DNA from: a virus
Direction: 5' to 3' (one strand)
DNA length: 64,000 nucleotides
IMG/VR virus record: IMGVR_UViG_3300028394_002801
Coordinates: 46,396-110,395 of that record
In this document: positions 26,933 to 37,361 of the stretch, piece by piece
Layout of the letters: every line of letters starts with the position of its first letter
How positions within the stretch are numbered: position 1 is the first letter of the stretch
Translations under genes and position numbers: made by a program
Notes under the pieces: generated by a model
Seen by the model: the letters and a program-made list of their open reading frames with translations, nothing else
Databases searched by the model: none
Told to the model about the DNA's origin: nothing

Positions 26933-29302
26933 CTAATTCTCCCTTCTTTCATCTGGAGCATAGTGCATAATTCTATCATGCCATATTGGTGCGGCTAATA
27001 ATATTGCAGGTTTTAAATCACCCTCTAATGTCATTTGATACATATGTGACATCCATGTTTGCTCATAAGGGTGTGCCCATTTTGTGTCAATAAACATTTT
27101 TTTATTACCAGCCTTACTAACAATCATTGGCCAATTTGCATAATAAACCTCACCATCTATGTATGAAACCCCATCCATAACTCTTATATTTTTAAAGTTT
27201 GTTAATGGTGCATTTGGATCTAATCCGGTCACAGGTAGTTTATCATAATTTGGCCAATATTTTGAGCGAATAACTTGTGGTACATTATACCAAGAGCATT
27301 GTTTATCATTATCAAAATAAACTTCAGTAAATGTTAATTTGACAAAATCAAAACCATCTTTTAACATAATCTTATGCAAGATGTTATACAAATTAGGAAC
27401 ATATTTCCTAAACCCATTTCTACATACTTGCCCAACCATTTCTGGGGAATTTACAGTCATATCATCCTCAAAGAAAAACATAAAGTCAGCATCTGAATTA
27501 TGAAAATGTTCAGCAGCAGCTTGTCTCCCACCACAAATACCTGTATTACTACCTAAATCAATATATTCAAAATTATACTTTTCTGCAATTTTTTTGTTTT
27601 CAATTTTAGCATCCTCCTTTGTTGAATTATCTAATAACACCAAACTTGGTCTTGTTAACCACTCTGGTGTTTTTTCCATTGATTTTATGGTGTGCAAAAT
27701 TTGTTCTGGAAAATTAAAAGTTAACATATATAAATTTGTTTTATATGACAAAACATCTTTATCTGTTACTTTTATGGGATTTATAATTTTAGGTTTAACA
27801 ACTTCTGTTAATTTTACATTATTATCAACTAATGCTTGGGTGAATTTACCAATTAAACCATTTCCATCTAACTCATACCTTTTATATAAATCTGGTTCAT
27901 TGTATGACATTATGGCAAATAAACTTTCTTCTGTCCCCATATAACCAGAGTTTAAAGTTTTTTGCAGTAATGAATAATATGTTGAATTTGCTTCTCTTAT
28001 TTGATCCTTGTGCCCCCCAAACAAACCACCTCTACAAACATATTTAACATCTTGTTCTGCATACATATTCATAGCCTTTATATGAAACCCATGAATTTCA
28101 TTATTTGCCTCATATGGATAACTTAAAAATAAAAAAGGATTCCCATATTCTGTTATTGAATTTAAAACATCATCATGAACTAAATGATGGTAGGATACAG
28201 TATTGGTAATACCTGCATCAATCCAAAAGAAGTATTCAGTACCAAATGGATTCCATATTGAAGCATCATTAACCATAAACATTTTAGATTGCACAATTGG
28301 ATTATACCATTCTAATGATGCTTGGGGCGAATCTTTTAACCAAGATGCTAAATTAAACCAATTAGGGTCTGTTCTAATTTCTTGGGTCTTATCCCAAAAA
28401 GGTGCATACAATTTTTTTACATCATCTAATTCATATATTTTTACAATTGTATTCTGTTTCTTTCTTTTTTCCCAAACCAGATATTCATATTCTTTAGGTA
28501 TGTAAATAAATAAATTTTGAGGTATATCTAGTAATCTTTTAAAATTCTCAATATAATGGTCAAAAGGTCTTCCATTTCTATTTATATTCCAAAGACCTGT
28601 TACAATTGTTAAATTTTCATTACCTGGTAATTTATGTTCCACATAACCAGTAAATTCCTCAATACTATGTATCTGACCTTTTTTAGAGTTATTCTTTTTA
28701 ACACATAAAAAATTACCTCCATAAAAATATTCATGGTTGTCAATAATTTCTCTTAACTCAGCATTATAATCTCCAAATACATTTTTACCATCACCACCAC
28801 CACCAATGTCTTCAATAATATAATAACCACCAAATTTAACTCTATCAAATAGATTTCTAAATGTTGTCAATTGGGCAATAGCAGTATGTAAACCATCATC
28901 TAATATGATGTTAAAACTTAAATTATCTAAGTTTTTATTACAAGCATCTAAATCAGTAGAACTCATTAAGAATGTTTTAATCCTATCCTCCTCAATCATA
29001 CAATCAGGAGCAACATCAACACCATAAATGTTGCCATTCTCAAAATATTCTTTCCAAACTCTTAAACAACTTGAAGGTGTAAAATTTGGAAAATATTGTT
29101 TTATACCAATAAATGTAGATGGAATTTCAGGTTGTAGTGTGCCTAACCCAATTTCCAAATAATCTATTTTATCAAATCTTATTTTTTCAAATATTTTTGA
29201 ATAAAAGTAATCATACCCTGATACTTTTTTATCACTGCCATATTTATCTATAAGTTCTCCTAATTCCATATATTTTTTTTTATTTAATGTAGCTTGATTC
29301 AA
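26933..29302 (-). CDS. Three-domain protein: methyltransferase, HtrL/YibB-like, GT2 glycosyltransferase
   Basis: 789 residues. Residues about 20-200 form a class I AdoMet methyltransferase with motif I DYLEIGLG (47-54), NIYGVDVAPD and LSFNIILDDGLHT, ending in GGYYIIEDIGGG. Residues about 231-510 match the HtrL/YibB family: LTIVTGLWNINRNGRPFDHY, then NLFIYIPKEYEYLVWEKRK and FFWIDAGI. Residues about 522-789 are a family 2 glycosyltransferase: LYMLTFNFPEQILHTIKSM, SNTGICGGRQAAAEHF and a DxD-type FFFEDDM (610-616). Fusion of all three suggests sequential sugar transfer and methyl capping by one protein. It overlaps the upstream glycosyltransferase gene by 23 nt. Domain calls are by motif; substrates are unknown. 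Confidence 0.82.
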   Translation of the reverse strand: MNQATLNKKKYMELGELIDKYGSDKKVSGYDYFYSKIFEKIRFDKIDYLEIGLGTLQPEIPSTFIGIKQYFPNFTPSSCLRVWKEYFENGNIYGVDVAPDCMIEEDRIKTFLMSSTDLDACNKNLDNLSFNIILDDGLHTAIAQLTTFRNLFDRVKFGGYYIIEDIGGGGDGKNVFGDYNAELREIIDNHEYFYGGNFLCVKKNNSKKGQIHSIEEFTGYVEHKLPGNENLTIVTGLWNINRNGRPFDHYIENFKRLLDIPQNLFIYIPKEYEYLVWEKRKKQNTIVKIYELDDVKKLYAPFWDKTQEIRTDPNWFNLASWLKDSPQASLEWYNPIVQSKMFMVNDASIWNPFGTEYFFWIDAGITNTVSYHHLVHDDVLNSITEYGNPFLFLSYPYEANNEIHGFHIKAMNMYAEQDVKYVCRGGLFGGHKDQIREANSTYYSLLQKTLNSGYMGTEESLFAIMSYNEPDLYKRYELDGNGLIGKFTQALVDNNVKLTEVVKPKIINPIKVTDKDVLSYKTNLYMLTFNFPEQILHTIKSMEKTPEWLTRPSLVLLDNSTKEDAKIENKKIAEKYNFEYIDLGSNTGICGGRQAAAEHFHNSDADFMFFFEDDMTVNSPEMVGQVCRNGFRKYVPNLYNILHKIMLKDGFDFVKLTFTEVYFDNDKQCSWYNVPQVIRSKYWPNYDKLPVTGLDPNAPLTNFKNIRVMDGVSYIDGEVYYANWPMIVSKAGNKKMFIDTKWAHPYEQTWMSHMYQMTLEGDLKPAILLAAPIWHDRIMHYAPDERREN

Positions 29303-30128
29303 TTATATTATTTAATTGACTTCTTAGATTAAGATCTGTATTATCATTTTTATCAACATTGTATCTAAAAAGATTACAACCTTCTTCACTTAAATGGCTG
29401 GTATGACCCAATATTGGAAATGATTTACCTACTATCTTTAAAAAATCTTCATATGATTCACATTTTTCATCATCTGGATGAAATGTGACAATTCTATTAC
29501 GTTTTTTAGTAGCAAAATAACCTGAAACTGCAAGATCGTCATCCCACAAATAATATTGCCTAATAAAGTCAAAAAAATCTTTTTCAAAAAATCTCCTTTT
29601 ATAGGAGATACTTTTATAATGTTGCAATATATCAACAATAGAATCTCTATTATTCCCTGAATAGAAATGGTCTCTTAAATCATTAAAAAATAATGATACT
29701 GAACCATCCTCATTTCTTGATTTTATACCATCATAACCAACAGGATTTTCAGGCCACTTTACTCGATTTTTTATATGTTCAGTTATTAAATTCTCATTAT
29801 AAATCATATCATCATCAACAACAATTATTATTTGTTCAGGATCAATAACTCTTTCTAATGTTGGTAGTAATTTTGTTATTGGACCAGTATCCTCTACTCT
29901 AAAAATTTTTAATTTATCATTATTACTATCCATTTCATTTAACCATTCAGGGAAAATGTATTCTTCATTTGTTCTCTTACAAACAAATGGGATATTTAAA
30001 TGAATTTCAAAGTTGTTGTATTTTTGATTTAATAAAGACTCTAACGCATACCTCATATCATACCCATATTGGCTATTTAATCTTGTTGGTATTGTTGTTA
30101 ATGTAAGTATAATTTTTTGCTCTTCCAT
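29280..30128 (-). CDS. Glycosyltransferase, GT-A fold
   Basis: 282 residues. ILTLTTIPTRLNSQYGYDMR and LESLLNQKYNNFEIHLNIPF are followed by the donor-site motif IIIVVDDDMIYNENLI. The C-terminal part carries YLWDDDLAVSGYFATKKRN and GHTSHLSEEGCNLFRYN. This is the pattern of small GT-A glycosyltransferases with a nucleotide-binding fold and DDD metal site that are often encoded in capsule or LPS loci. It overlaps the 26933 gene by 23 nt and follows the 30179 gene by 50 nt. Sugar specificity is unknown. Confidence 0.72.
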   Translation of the reverse strand: MEEQKIILTLTTIPTRLNSQYGYDMRYALESLLNQKYNNFEIHLNIPFVCKRTNEEYIFPEWLNEMDSNNDKLKIFRVEDTGPITKLLPTLERVIDPEQIIIVVDDDMIYNENLITEHIKNRVKWPENPVGYDGIKSRNEDGSVSLFFNDLRDHFYSGNNRDSIVDILQHYKSISYKRRFFEKDFFDFIRQYYLWDDDLAVSGYFATKKRNRIVTFHPDDEKCESYEDFLKIVGKSFPILGHTSHLSEEGCNLFRYNVDKNDNTDLNLRSQLNNIIESSYIK

Positions 30129-30178
30129 AATATGTATAGTTAAATTTTAATAATTTTATATTTATTGTAAATGATATC

Positions 30179-31129
30179 TTATGTTAATTTAGTGAAATCT
30201 AATATTTTTATAGCTATATTAGCATTTGCCTTTATTGTCCCATTCTCAAGATACCATTTTCTACCATTTTCAGCAACAAAGTTAATATATTCATGGTCGT
30301 TTTTAACCTCATCATATCTTTTAATTACTCTATCTGAGAACTCTTCCCAAAAACCAGGGAATGGGTGACCACTATATTCTATTGGTATTTCATAATCATC
30401 AAAATCTACTGATATGTAGTGATAATCTGGGATTAGTTCATTATGAAATTTAGTAGTTAACTTTGTTCTAAATAATGCAGTACCTAACCCTAAAATTTCC
30501 ATATCCCTATAACATATTTCACCAGCGCCATTAATACTAAAATTTAAATTAAAACCATTTAACTCTCTTATATAATCACTTGGTGAAAGATAACTATTTT
30601 GTGTATTATACATATTAAAGCGATTATCACTTTCTAAAAATTTCCTAAAAAGATAAAGGTAGCCTCTAAATGTTAATTTTTCAGGGTATATGCGATTTGT
30701 TTTATTACTATATAAGGTTTCAATTAGCAATTCATTCTCTATGGTTGGACATGTGTATGAAAATGGCGTATATGTGCAATTTAGTGGTTTATAATAAATG
30801 TCATTTTTATGAACACCTGAACTTGTAATAATCTCAACACAATTTTCAATATCCCATAACGTCACATTAAATTTATTTATTACATCATCTAATTTATCCC
30901 AATATGAAATTAAGATATATTTTTTAGTCTCGGGATTTTCAATTATCATAAAATGTGGACCGTATTTTTGAGCATTACCCAAATCTACTTTATTCCTTAA
31001 TGGTGTGCTATTTATATGGTTAAATTCTATCTCTGGGTATTTTTCTAATAGATTATCATATATTTGTTTAAATGAACAAATATATGACCAATTGCAGAAA
31101 CCATCTTCAAAGTAAACATTTAATTTCAT
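30179..31129 (-). CDS. Probable glycosyltransferase (GT-B-like)
   Basis: 316 residues. The start, MKLNVYFEDGFCNWSYICSF, and a central segment GFNLNFSINGAGEICYRDME followed by LGLGTALFRTKL look like the C-terminal donor-binding part of GT-B glycosyltransferases that choose an arbitrarily named sugar donor. After this comes YHYISVDFDDYE and a helical end. The family is not certain. Placement inside an uninterrupted run of glycosyltransferase genes, with its start sharing one base with the stop of the neighbour, supports the call. Confidence 0.5.
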   Translation of the reverse strand: MKLNVYFEDGFCNWSYICSFKQIYDNLLEKYPEIEFNHINSTPLRNKVDLGNAQKYGPHFMIIENPETKKYILISYWDKLDDVINKFNVTLWDIENCVEIITSSGVHKNDIYYKPLNCTYTPFSYTCPTIENELLIETLYSNKTNRIYPEKLTFRGYLYLFRKFLESDNRFNMYNTQNSYLSPSDYIRELNGFNLNFSINGAGEICYRDMEILGLGTALFRTKLTTKFHNELIPDYHYISVDFDDYEIPIEYSGHPFPGFWEEFSDRVIKRYDEVKNDHEYINFVAENGRKWYLENGTIKANANIAIKILDFTKLT

Positions 31130-32013
31130 TATTTTAAGTGTTCAGGCATATTATATAAATTAGTACCCATATGTTTATCATAGTACCAAAATAGTTTATG
31201 TTTAAAGTCATCATTGTTAATTAAATTCTCTTCCTCAATTAATTTATAAATAAATTGAACTAATGGAGATAATGGACTTATTGACTGCCCATTTTCTGGC
31301 AACCAAAAACAACCATGCCTTATTATTTCATAATATGCAATTAAAAAATAATCCTGTCCATTAAATTCACTATGATTGAAGCATGATTTTAAATTACTTG
31401 ATGCACACTTAAAAGTATTATTTTCTTTTATTATTTGCAATGTGTTATCTAATTCATGTAAAGATATATTATTGTAAGTGTTTAATAAATTAAGTAATGA
31501 TTCTTTTTTCCAAATACATGGCTGTGTGCTAAATAAATATTGATGAGTATTTTTTCTTAAATACAAATTATCTTTAAATTTAGTATTAAAATTTGGAGTG
31601 TACTTATCAAGTACATTTATCCACCAAGATGTTACTTCACATAAATCATCTGGGCAAAAATAATCAATATTATCATTTTTTAATATATTGATTACTTCTG
31701 TTAAATCATCATATTTTGTTTCTGCAATAAAAAAATAATCATCACAGAAAAAGAAAATATATTCCTCTTTAATCTGGGGTAGAACATTTAGTAATGTTTC
31801 TGCAAAGTGTCCACCATTATTTTTAAAATTAACATTACCACTTAGATATGATACCTTATCTTCCAGTTGGAAATTATTGTCTTTAAATTTATTGCTAACT
31901 AAACTAACATTTAAACCTTCTTTTTTATTATGTTTAAAGAAGTTTTTAACTGCTAATTCACCTAATGAAACACTATTTTCATTTGTAAAAAATAAAAATC
32001 TTATATTATCCAT
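31129..32013 (-). CDS. Probable glycosyltransferase (GT-A-like)
   Basis: 294 residues from the ATG at 32011-32013, chosen because it lies 4 nt after the stop of the upstream gene; an in-frame start at 32064 would overlap that gene by 47 nt and add a poorly conserved tail. The sequence MDNIRFLFFTNENSVSLGEL opens the protein and EEYIFFFCDDYFFIAETKYD resembles a DxD donor site. It ends in YYDKHMGTNLYNMPEHLK. General layout fits a glycosyltransferase acting on surface glycans; the exact family was not recognised. Confidence 0.58.
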   Translation of the reverse strand: MDNIRFLFFTNENSVSLGELAVKNFFKHNKKEGLNVSLVSNKFKDNNFQLEDKVSYLSGNVNFKNNGGHFAETLLNVLPQIKEEYIFFFCDDYFFIAETKYDDLTEVINILKNDNIDYFCPDDLCEVTSWWINVLDKYTPNFNTKFKDNLYLRKNTHQYLFSTQPCIWKKESLLNLLNTYNNISLHELDNTLQIIKENNTFKCASSNLKSCFNHSEFNGQDYFLIAYYEIIRHGCFWLPENGQSISPLSPLVQFIYKLIEEENLINNDDFKHKLFWYYDKHMGTNLYNMPEHLK

Positions 32014-32017
32014 AACC

Positions 32018-32722
32018 CTATCTTTTATTATTGTGTTCATCCAACAAATAATAATGTAAATCAAATGATTCCATTGTAATATTATTACTTACCATATGTC
32101 TATATAAAATAGATTCAGGAGCCACAGAAGTCCCATAATTTAACCATGTATTAGGCAATTTATTATATAAATCAGAGTAAATATGCATCACATCTTTATT
32201 CCCATAAGCTATTTGGTCATTCATTGAACTATTCCAAGAACCTCGTAAAGGGCTATATATTGTATTTTCTTTTGGTTGTTGTAAAATTAAATCACTATTA
32301 AATAATATATCACCCCTTAACCTTATGATTAAATCATAATTTATACCACTATCTTCAACCATTTTCCCACATTTTTCTACTTTATACCACATACTTAACA
32401 TATTTTTACAATAAGGTGGAGGGGTTTCTCTATTATGGGTATATTTATTACTTTCTTCTTCAAAGAAATTATTTAATTTACTATATGACTCAAATTCAAA
32501 ATTTTTAGGTTTCAATTTATTCAAGACATCTTCTTTTATATCTTCAAGAATTTCATCATTATTTTTAATATCAAATTTAGTTCGGAATGTGCTAAAACCA
32601 TATATATCCCAAAAACTTAAATAAACATCAGAATCATATTTTGAAATTAAATGCTTAATGTTATTATCAACATTTTCTTTAAAATTTCTAAACATACCAG
32701 AGTAGCAAATAGCAATTTTCAT
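32018..32722 (-). CDS. Probable glycosyltransferase-like protein
   Basis: 234 residues. The start MKIAICYSGMFRNFKENVDN, a VYLSFWDIYGFSTFRTKFD segment, and YDLIIRLRGDILFNSDLI are typical of a group of glycan-locus proteins with an AICYSGM-type start and an R-x-R-x-D motif, seen in phages and capsule clusters. The LRGDILF motif probably takes the place of a canonical DxD. It lies between two glycosyltransferase genes with gaps of 2 and 4 nt, so function in the same pathway is likely. The biochemical activity is inferred. Confidence 0.6.
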   Translation of the reverse strand: MKIAICYSGMFRNFKENVDNNIKHLISKYDSDVYLSFWDIYGFSTFRTKFDIKNNDEILEDIKEDVLNKLKPKNFEFESYSKLNNFFEEESNKYTHNRETPPPYCKNMLSMWYKVEKCGKMVEDSGINYDLIIRLRGDILFNSDLILQQPKENTIYSPLRGSWNSSMNDQIAYGNKDVMHIYSDLYNKLPNTWLNYGTSVAPESILYRHMVSNNITMESFDLHYYLLDEHNNKR

Positions 32723-32724
32723 AA

Positions 32725-33996
32725 TTATTTTAAATTAATTTCAACCTTTTCAGCCCAACCACGGGTTTCACTTAATCCCCAAAACACAACTTTGGTTGGA
32801 TTTTTATCTGTCATAAACATCTCCTCATAATGAATAGGTTTTCCATTTTGTAGGAAGTTTTTTAATCTATCATCATCAATAAATTTACTATTAATACCAA
32901 TACCATTCTCATCATCAAATGCTACTAATATGCTTTTATAATCATTTGCAGGTAATTGGTTTCTATCAATATTAACCAAATGATAAAATGAATACATAAA
33001 TGAATCCTCCCACTCTTTCTCATCTTCAATAACTGGATTTGGGGGAAATCTATTTTCTTTTGTGTATTTTTGAAATGATTTTTTCTTAAAATGTATTCCA
33101 GCATATTTCTCATAATCTCTAAGAGTTCTTACTGTACCTAAATCATATCCTGTTAAATCAAAACCATTATCTTCTGTTTGCAATAATTGCCTTATCTTTG
33201 ACCTCCCAATATCTTGTTGTTTCCACCACATATTATCACCACGTTTGCTTTGGTCATCCCAAACAAGTTTGCCATTCCTCTCTTCTCTCATTGTTGCGTG
33301 CCAAATAACAACTCTATGTGGGTGAAATAAATCATATCCATGTGTGAAACTACGCACACTCAAATTTATTTCTTCACCACTAAAATATATGTCTGGGTCA
33401 TGTTTTACATCTTTTGCCCATTTGTTTGGCCCAAATGCAAAATGACCGCTAAGAAATCTTGCGGGATAAGGCTTTGTTAAATTTTTCCAATTTGGGACAC
33501 CTGTTGGTCTAATGAATATTGTTCCATGTGGGTAAAAACTTGCAGCCTCAGATAACCAAGGCTCCATAACCCTCTTTTCTGGGTCATTGAATGGATCATA
33601 ATATGGTAAATATCCACAAATTATGGGGTTATAACCTTCCTTAACCAAATCTGCATACCAAGTTAATAATGTTGTGTCCCATCCTTTTGTGAATCTATGG
33701 TGAGCATCTAATTGTAATACAAAATCTTCATCTGTTAAAAGTTTTTCATTTATGATTGCTCTAGCATAAGGTAAACCTTTTGCCTCTGTATATAGCATAT
33801 CATATATTTTAAATCTTTTATCTTTTCTAAATTCATCCAAATTATCAAATTCATCATCAGGATGATATTGCCTACAAATACCAAAAACTAAATTTTTTGG
33901 ATTGTCTGCATTCTCTAATGCGTTTTTTATTGTTGGGATTAATTCAGGTTCTCTATATGCTGGTAAGTGAATTAAAATCTTTTTTGCCTTTGTCAT
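32725..33996 (-). CDS. Glycosyltransferase of the GlcNAc (Skp1-type) family, copy B
   Basis: 423 residues, paralogue of the 25630 gene. Shared signatures: ILIHLPAYREPELIPTIKNA at the start, QLDAHHRFTKGWDTTL as donor/metal site, SGHFAFGPNKWAKDV, GEEINLSVRSFTHGYDLFHP and RTLRDYEKYAGIHF. These place it in the PF11397 family. It is the first gene of the glycosyltransferase cluster, downstream of the terminator that follows the collagen-like fibre gene. Two members of this family bracket the cluster, so two different acceptors or linkages are likely. Members elsewhere act on hydroxyproline in proteins, which fits the idea of fibre glycosylation, but this is inference. Confidence 0.85.
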   Translation of the reverse strand: MTKAKKILIHLPAYREPELIPTIKNALENADNPKNLVFGICRQYHPDDEFDNLDEFRKDKRFKIYDMLYTEAKGLPYARAIINEKLLTDEDFVLQLDAHHRFTKGWDTTLLTWYADLVKEGYNPIICGYLPYYDPFNDPEKRVMEPWLSEAASFYPHGTIFIRPTGVPNWKNLTKPYPARFLSGHFAFGPNKWAKDVKHDPDIYFSGEEINLSVRSFTHGYDLFHPHRVVIWHATMREERNGKLVWDDQSKRGDNMWWKQQDIGRSKIRQLLQTEDNGFDLTGYDLGTVRTLRDYEKYAGIHFKKKSFQKYTKENRFPPNPVIEDEKEWEDSFMYSFYHLVNIDRNQLPANDYKSILVAFDDENGIGINSKFIDDDRLKNFLQNGKPIHYEEMFMTDKNPTKVVFWGLSETRGWAEKVEINLK

Positions 33997-34076
33997 ATGA
34001 TTTACATTATATAGAATATATAATTCATAATCATATAAAATAAATAATTGTCAATTTAATTTATAAATATATAACA

Positions 34077-34112
34077 AAGAAAAAACCACCAATAGATAGG
34101 GGGTTCTTTCTT
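34077..34112 (-). terminator. Terminator after the collagen-like fibre gene
   Basis: On the minus strand a stem with arms at 34099-34112 and 34077-34090, one internal mismatch and an 8-nt loop is followed by a run of T. It lies 29 nt beyond the fibre stop codon and separates the fibre unit from the glycosyltransferase cluster. Confidence 0.75.
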
Positions 34113-34140
34113 GTTATTTTATTTGTGATAATTTAATCAT

Positions 34141-37100
34141 CTATACTTGTCTTGGAATAGTAGGTGGTAGTTCATTTATAATGAAATGATTTCTCCCTGT
34201 AATAGTATTATAAGCGGTATCATTTCGTAGGTTTTGATATATTGAAGGACGAATAGTATCACCTACATTTAATGATAATACAATTCTTGTTGTTGTTGTT
34301 GGAATTTTAACAGTTGAAGTAGTGTATGGCCAAAAGTTTGCAACAAAAATAGCCGTACTATTATTATAATTGATAATAGTTGCAAACTCTCTATCTAGTG
34401 CTAAAGGAGTAACATTATCAAGCATCATAGCAAATGAAATATCATAAATACCTGCACGAGGACAAGTAAATATTCCTGTTGTATTATTCCATGCACTAGG
34501 TGTATTATTAACAAGTGTGCTCCAATTAACTATCGTTGTTTCTGAATTATAGGGGATTGATTGTGCTGTGGCTTTATTTAATGATAAATAAACTGGTGTA
34601 ATCATAGTAGAGCCTGTAATAACTCTGCCAGCACTTGAAATACCCAAATTGGTTATAGATGTCCCTGAACCTATTGTGGTTATGTTTAATGTTGTTGCAG
34701 TTATAGCGTTAATATTTGTGCTACCTGTTGCAGTTAAGTTATTTATGTTAATTGAACTAGTCCAAGAAGTATCATAATCTGTGCTTGAATTTTTAACTAA
34801 TAGTTGGTTAATTGTTCCTCCTGTTTTTTGAAAAGAAGTCCCAGAAGTCCCGCTTGTGCCAGAAGTTCCGGTTGTGCCAGAAGTCCCGCTTGTACCAGAA
34901 GTTCCGGTTGTGCCAGAAGTCCCACTTGTGCCAGAAGTTCCGGTTGTGCCAGAAGTCCCTCTTGTGCCAGAAGTTCCGGTTGTGCCAGAAGTTCCGGTTG
35001 TGCCAGAAGTTCCGGTTGTGCCAGAAGTCCCACTTGTGCCAGAAGTCCCACTTGTGCCAGAAGTTCCGGTTGTGCCAGAAGTACCGGTTGTGCCAGAAGT
35101 ACCGGTTGTGCCAGAAGTCCCTCTTGTGCCAGAAGTTCCGGTTGTGCCAGAAGTTCCGGTTGTGCCAGAAGTTCCGGTTGTGCCAGAAGTTCCGGTTGTG
35201 CCAGAAGTCCCACTTGTGCCTGATGTACCACTTGTACCAGAAGTTCCGGTTGCGCCAGAAGTCCCGCTTGTGCCTGAAGTGCTACTTGTCCCACTTGTAC
35301 CAGAAGACCCTCCTGTACCAGAAGAACCGCTTGTACCCCCTGTGCCTGATGTACCACTTGACCCATTAAGCCCAGGTGCTCCTTGTATTTCACCCATATT
35401 AACCCACCCATCAACATTTGCAGCAGATGAAGTTGGGTCATATATATATAACTCTGATGTATCTTGTAATATGTATGTATCTAAGGGGTCTGGTGTTGGA
35501 TGGTTGGCTATCATATCTGCATAACTAGCCTCAACACCCTTTGGTGATAATGTCTGTCCATTATTACCTGAAACAACCATTAAAGACCATTTAGAGTTAA
35601 TGTCAGGTGTGGTCTCATTTATTGAAACATTTTCAGTAGCAATATAAACTCTATAAGGACTTCCAAATGTTACAACATTATTTTTAACATATGCACTAAT
35701 ATTTGACCATCCCCCAAGGAAAATAAGCCCTGATCCACTTGTACCACTTGATCCTGATGTTCCAGATGAACCACTTGTCCCATTTATCCCTGATGTACCA
35801 GATGAACCACTTGTGCCTGCTGTCCCACTTGTGCCTGATGTCCCACTTGTACCAGAAGTTCCGGTTGTGCCTGATGTGCCAGATGAGCCACTTGTCCCAT
35901 CTATACCTGATGTACCAGATGAACCACTTGTACCTTCTGTTCCACTTGTCCCTGAACTACCAGATGAGCCACTTGTTCCTTCTGTGCCTGATGTTCCAGA
36001 TGAACCACTTGTCCCATCTATCCCCGATGTCCCAGATGAACCGCTTGACCCTGATGTTCCATTTGTTCCGCTACTACCAGATGAACCACTTGTTCCATCT
36101 ATTCCTGATGTTCCATTTGCACCACTTGTTCCTGATGAACCAGATACTCCTATTTCACCACTTGTTCCTGATGAACCAGATACTCCTATTTCACCACTTG
36201 TTCCTGAACTACCACTTGCTCCAATAGAACCACTTGTGCCTGATGAACCACTAGAACCGCTTGCACCAGAACTTCCAGTTCCACCACTTGTTCCTGATGT
36301 TCCAGTTGTACCACTTGTTCCTGATGTGCTTGATGTTCCACTACTTCCAGATGTGCCACTTGTTCCATCTATTCCTGATGTCCCTGATGAACCACTTGTG
36401 CCTGATGTTCCTGATGTTCCAGATGTTCCAGATGTTCCAGATGTGCCAGAACTACCTGATGTGCCAGAACTACCTGATGTGCCACTTGTCCCATTTATTC
36501 CTGATGTTCCCCTTGTACCTGATGTCCCTGATGTTCCACTACTTCCAGATGAACCACTTGTCCCTGATGTTCCACTACTCCCAGATGAACCACTTGTTCC
36601 ACTACTCCCAGATGAACCACTTGTCCCACTACTTCCAGATGAACCACTTGTTCCTTCTGTGCCTGATGTTCCACTACTCCCAGATGAACCACTTGTTCCC
36701 AATGTTCCTAATGTTCCACTTGTGCCACTTGAACCATTTGTGAATCCAGTTATAGAGATGATTCCGCCATAATTTGTATATAATTCAATTGTTGTTGACC
36801 CTGAAAGGTATTCACCAGATATTATTTTGGTGTCAGTTCCCAAAAACTTAACCCAAGTTGCATTATCTCTTGTTGCGCCATCAACACCTTCAATGGTGGA
36901 TCCACTCCAAGCCGCAATGAAATTTCTTCCTGCTTCTGACCGTGTGTTTATTGTTGTTGTGAATGTTGTGAATGTGGCTGCTGATAATCCTGTTAAACCA
37001 CTTAATGCAAACCATAATTCCTCATAATTTGATATTGTGTGTTGATATACTGTTTTTGTTTCTTGAACATAAACTAACATACCCAATCTTCTTCTTCCTG

Positions 37101-37359
37101 ATGATATATTATCAGAATTTAATGTAAGTGTATTTGCCCTATAACCAACAGTATAATTTATTGGTATTGTATTACCTGTGTTAATTATTAAACCAGTTTG
37201 GTCATATGTTGAATAATTTAAGTCGCTTAGACTAAAAACCTCCATATAACCACCAATTAAACTGGCTGAAAACGTTGTCCCAAATACAGATGTATTTGAT
37301 ACAGTTTGTGGCCCACCTAATTGGGTATTTGAAATTGGATTTTTATATGGAAATGACAT
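34141..37359 (-). CDS. Collagen-like tail fibre with C1q-like tip
   Basis: 1072 residues. Residues 1 to about 205 form an N-terminal beta-rich domain with a [20 protein letters not shown] segment. Residues about 206-540 are Gly-x-y triplets, mostly GTS, GSS and GTG with inserts such as GIDGTSG and GEIGVSG. A short middle domain (about 541-658) includes [20 protein letters not shown] and [13 protein letters not shown], like carbohydrate-binding CBM5/12 modules. A second collagen-like stretch spans about 659-842. The final 230 residues look like a C1q/TNF-type trimer head: [16 protein letters not shown] and [16 protein letters not shown]. This is a typical trimeric fibre design. The triplets are nearly free of proline and very rich in Thr and Ser, as in O-glycosylated collagen-like spore or viral proteins. 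Confidence 0.85.
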   Translation of the reverse strand: MSFPYKNPISNTQLGGPQTVSNTSVFGTTFSASLIGGYMEVFSLSDLNYSTYDQTGLIINTGNTIPINYTVGYRANTLTLNSDNISSGRRRLGMLVYVQETKTVYQHTISNYEELWFALSGLTGLSAATFTTFTTTINTRSEAGRNFIAAWSGSTIEGVDGATRDNATWVKFLGTDTKIISGEYLSGSTTIELYTNYGGIISITGFTNGSSGTSGTLGTLGTSGSSGSSGTSGTEGTSGSSGSSGTSGSSGSSGTSGSSGSSGTSGTSGSSGSSGTSGTSGTRGTSGINGTSGTSGSSGTSGSSGTSGTSGTSGTSGTSGTSGSSGTSGIDGTSGTSGSSGTSSTSGTSGTTGTSGTSGGTGSSGASGSSGSSGTSGSIGASGSSGTSGEIGVSGSSGTSGEIGVSGSSGTSGANGTSGIDGTSGSSGSSGTNGTSGSSGSSGTSGIDGTSGSSGTSGTEGTSGSSGSSGTSGTEGTSGSSGTSGIDGTSGSSGTSGTTGTSGTSGTSGTSGTAGTSGSSGTSGINGTSGSSGTSGSSGTSGSGLIFLGGWSNISAYVKNNVVTFGSPYRVYIATENVSINETTPDINSKWSLMVVSGNNGQTLSPKGVEASYADMIANHPTPDPLDTYILQDTSELYIYDPTSSAANVDGWVNMGEIQGAPGLNGSSGTSGTGGTSGSSGTGGSSGTSGTSSTSGTSGTSGATGTSGTSGTSGTSGTSGTTGTSGTTGTSGTTGTSGTTGTSGTRGTSGTTGTSGTTGTSGTTGTSGTSGTSGTSGTSGTTGTSGTTGTSGTTGTSGTRGTSGTTGTSGTSGTSGTTGTSGTSGTSGTTGTSGTSGTSGTSFQKTGGTINQLLVKNSSTDYDTSWTSSININNLTATGSTNINAITATTLNITTIGSGTSITNLGISSAGRVITGSTMITPVYLSLNKATAQSIPYNSETTIVNWSTLVNNTPSAWNNTTGIFTCPRAGIYDISFAMMLDNVTPLALDREFATIINYNNSTAIFVANFWPYTTSTVKIPTTTTRIVLSLNVGDTIRPSIYQNLRNDTAYNTITGRNHFIINELPPTIPRQV
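34833..35385 (-). repeat. Collagen-like Gly-Thr-Ser repeat block 2
   Basis: About 550 bp of 9- and 18-bp tandem units encoding GTS/GTT triplets. The plus strand reads as repeated AGAAGTTCCGGTTGTGCC-type units. Units here are far more uniform than in block 1, which suggests more recent expansion or gene conversion. Confidence 0.9.
35735..36741 (-). repeat. Collagen-like Gly-x-Ser/Thr repeat block 1
   Basis: About 1 kb of Gly-x-y coding triplets (GSSGTSG, GIDGTSG, GEIGVSG). Units are more diverged than in block 2. Long open frames in other phases are by-products of the repeat, not genes. Confidence 0.9.
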
Positions 37360-37361
37360 AA

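Noticed and set aside
34797-36772. Many long open frames on both strands inside the collagen-like region
   Set aside because: They are by-products of 9- and 18-bp repeat units in other frames; their translations are monotonous and the minus-strand fibre frame has real flanking domains.
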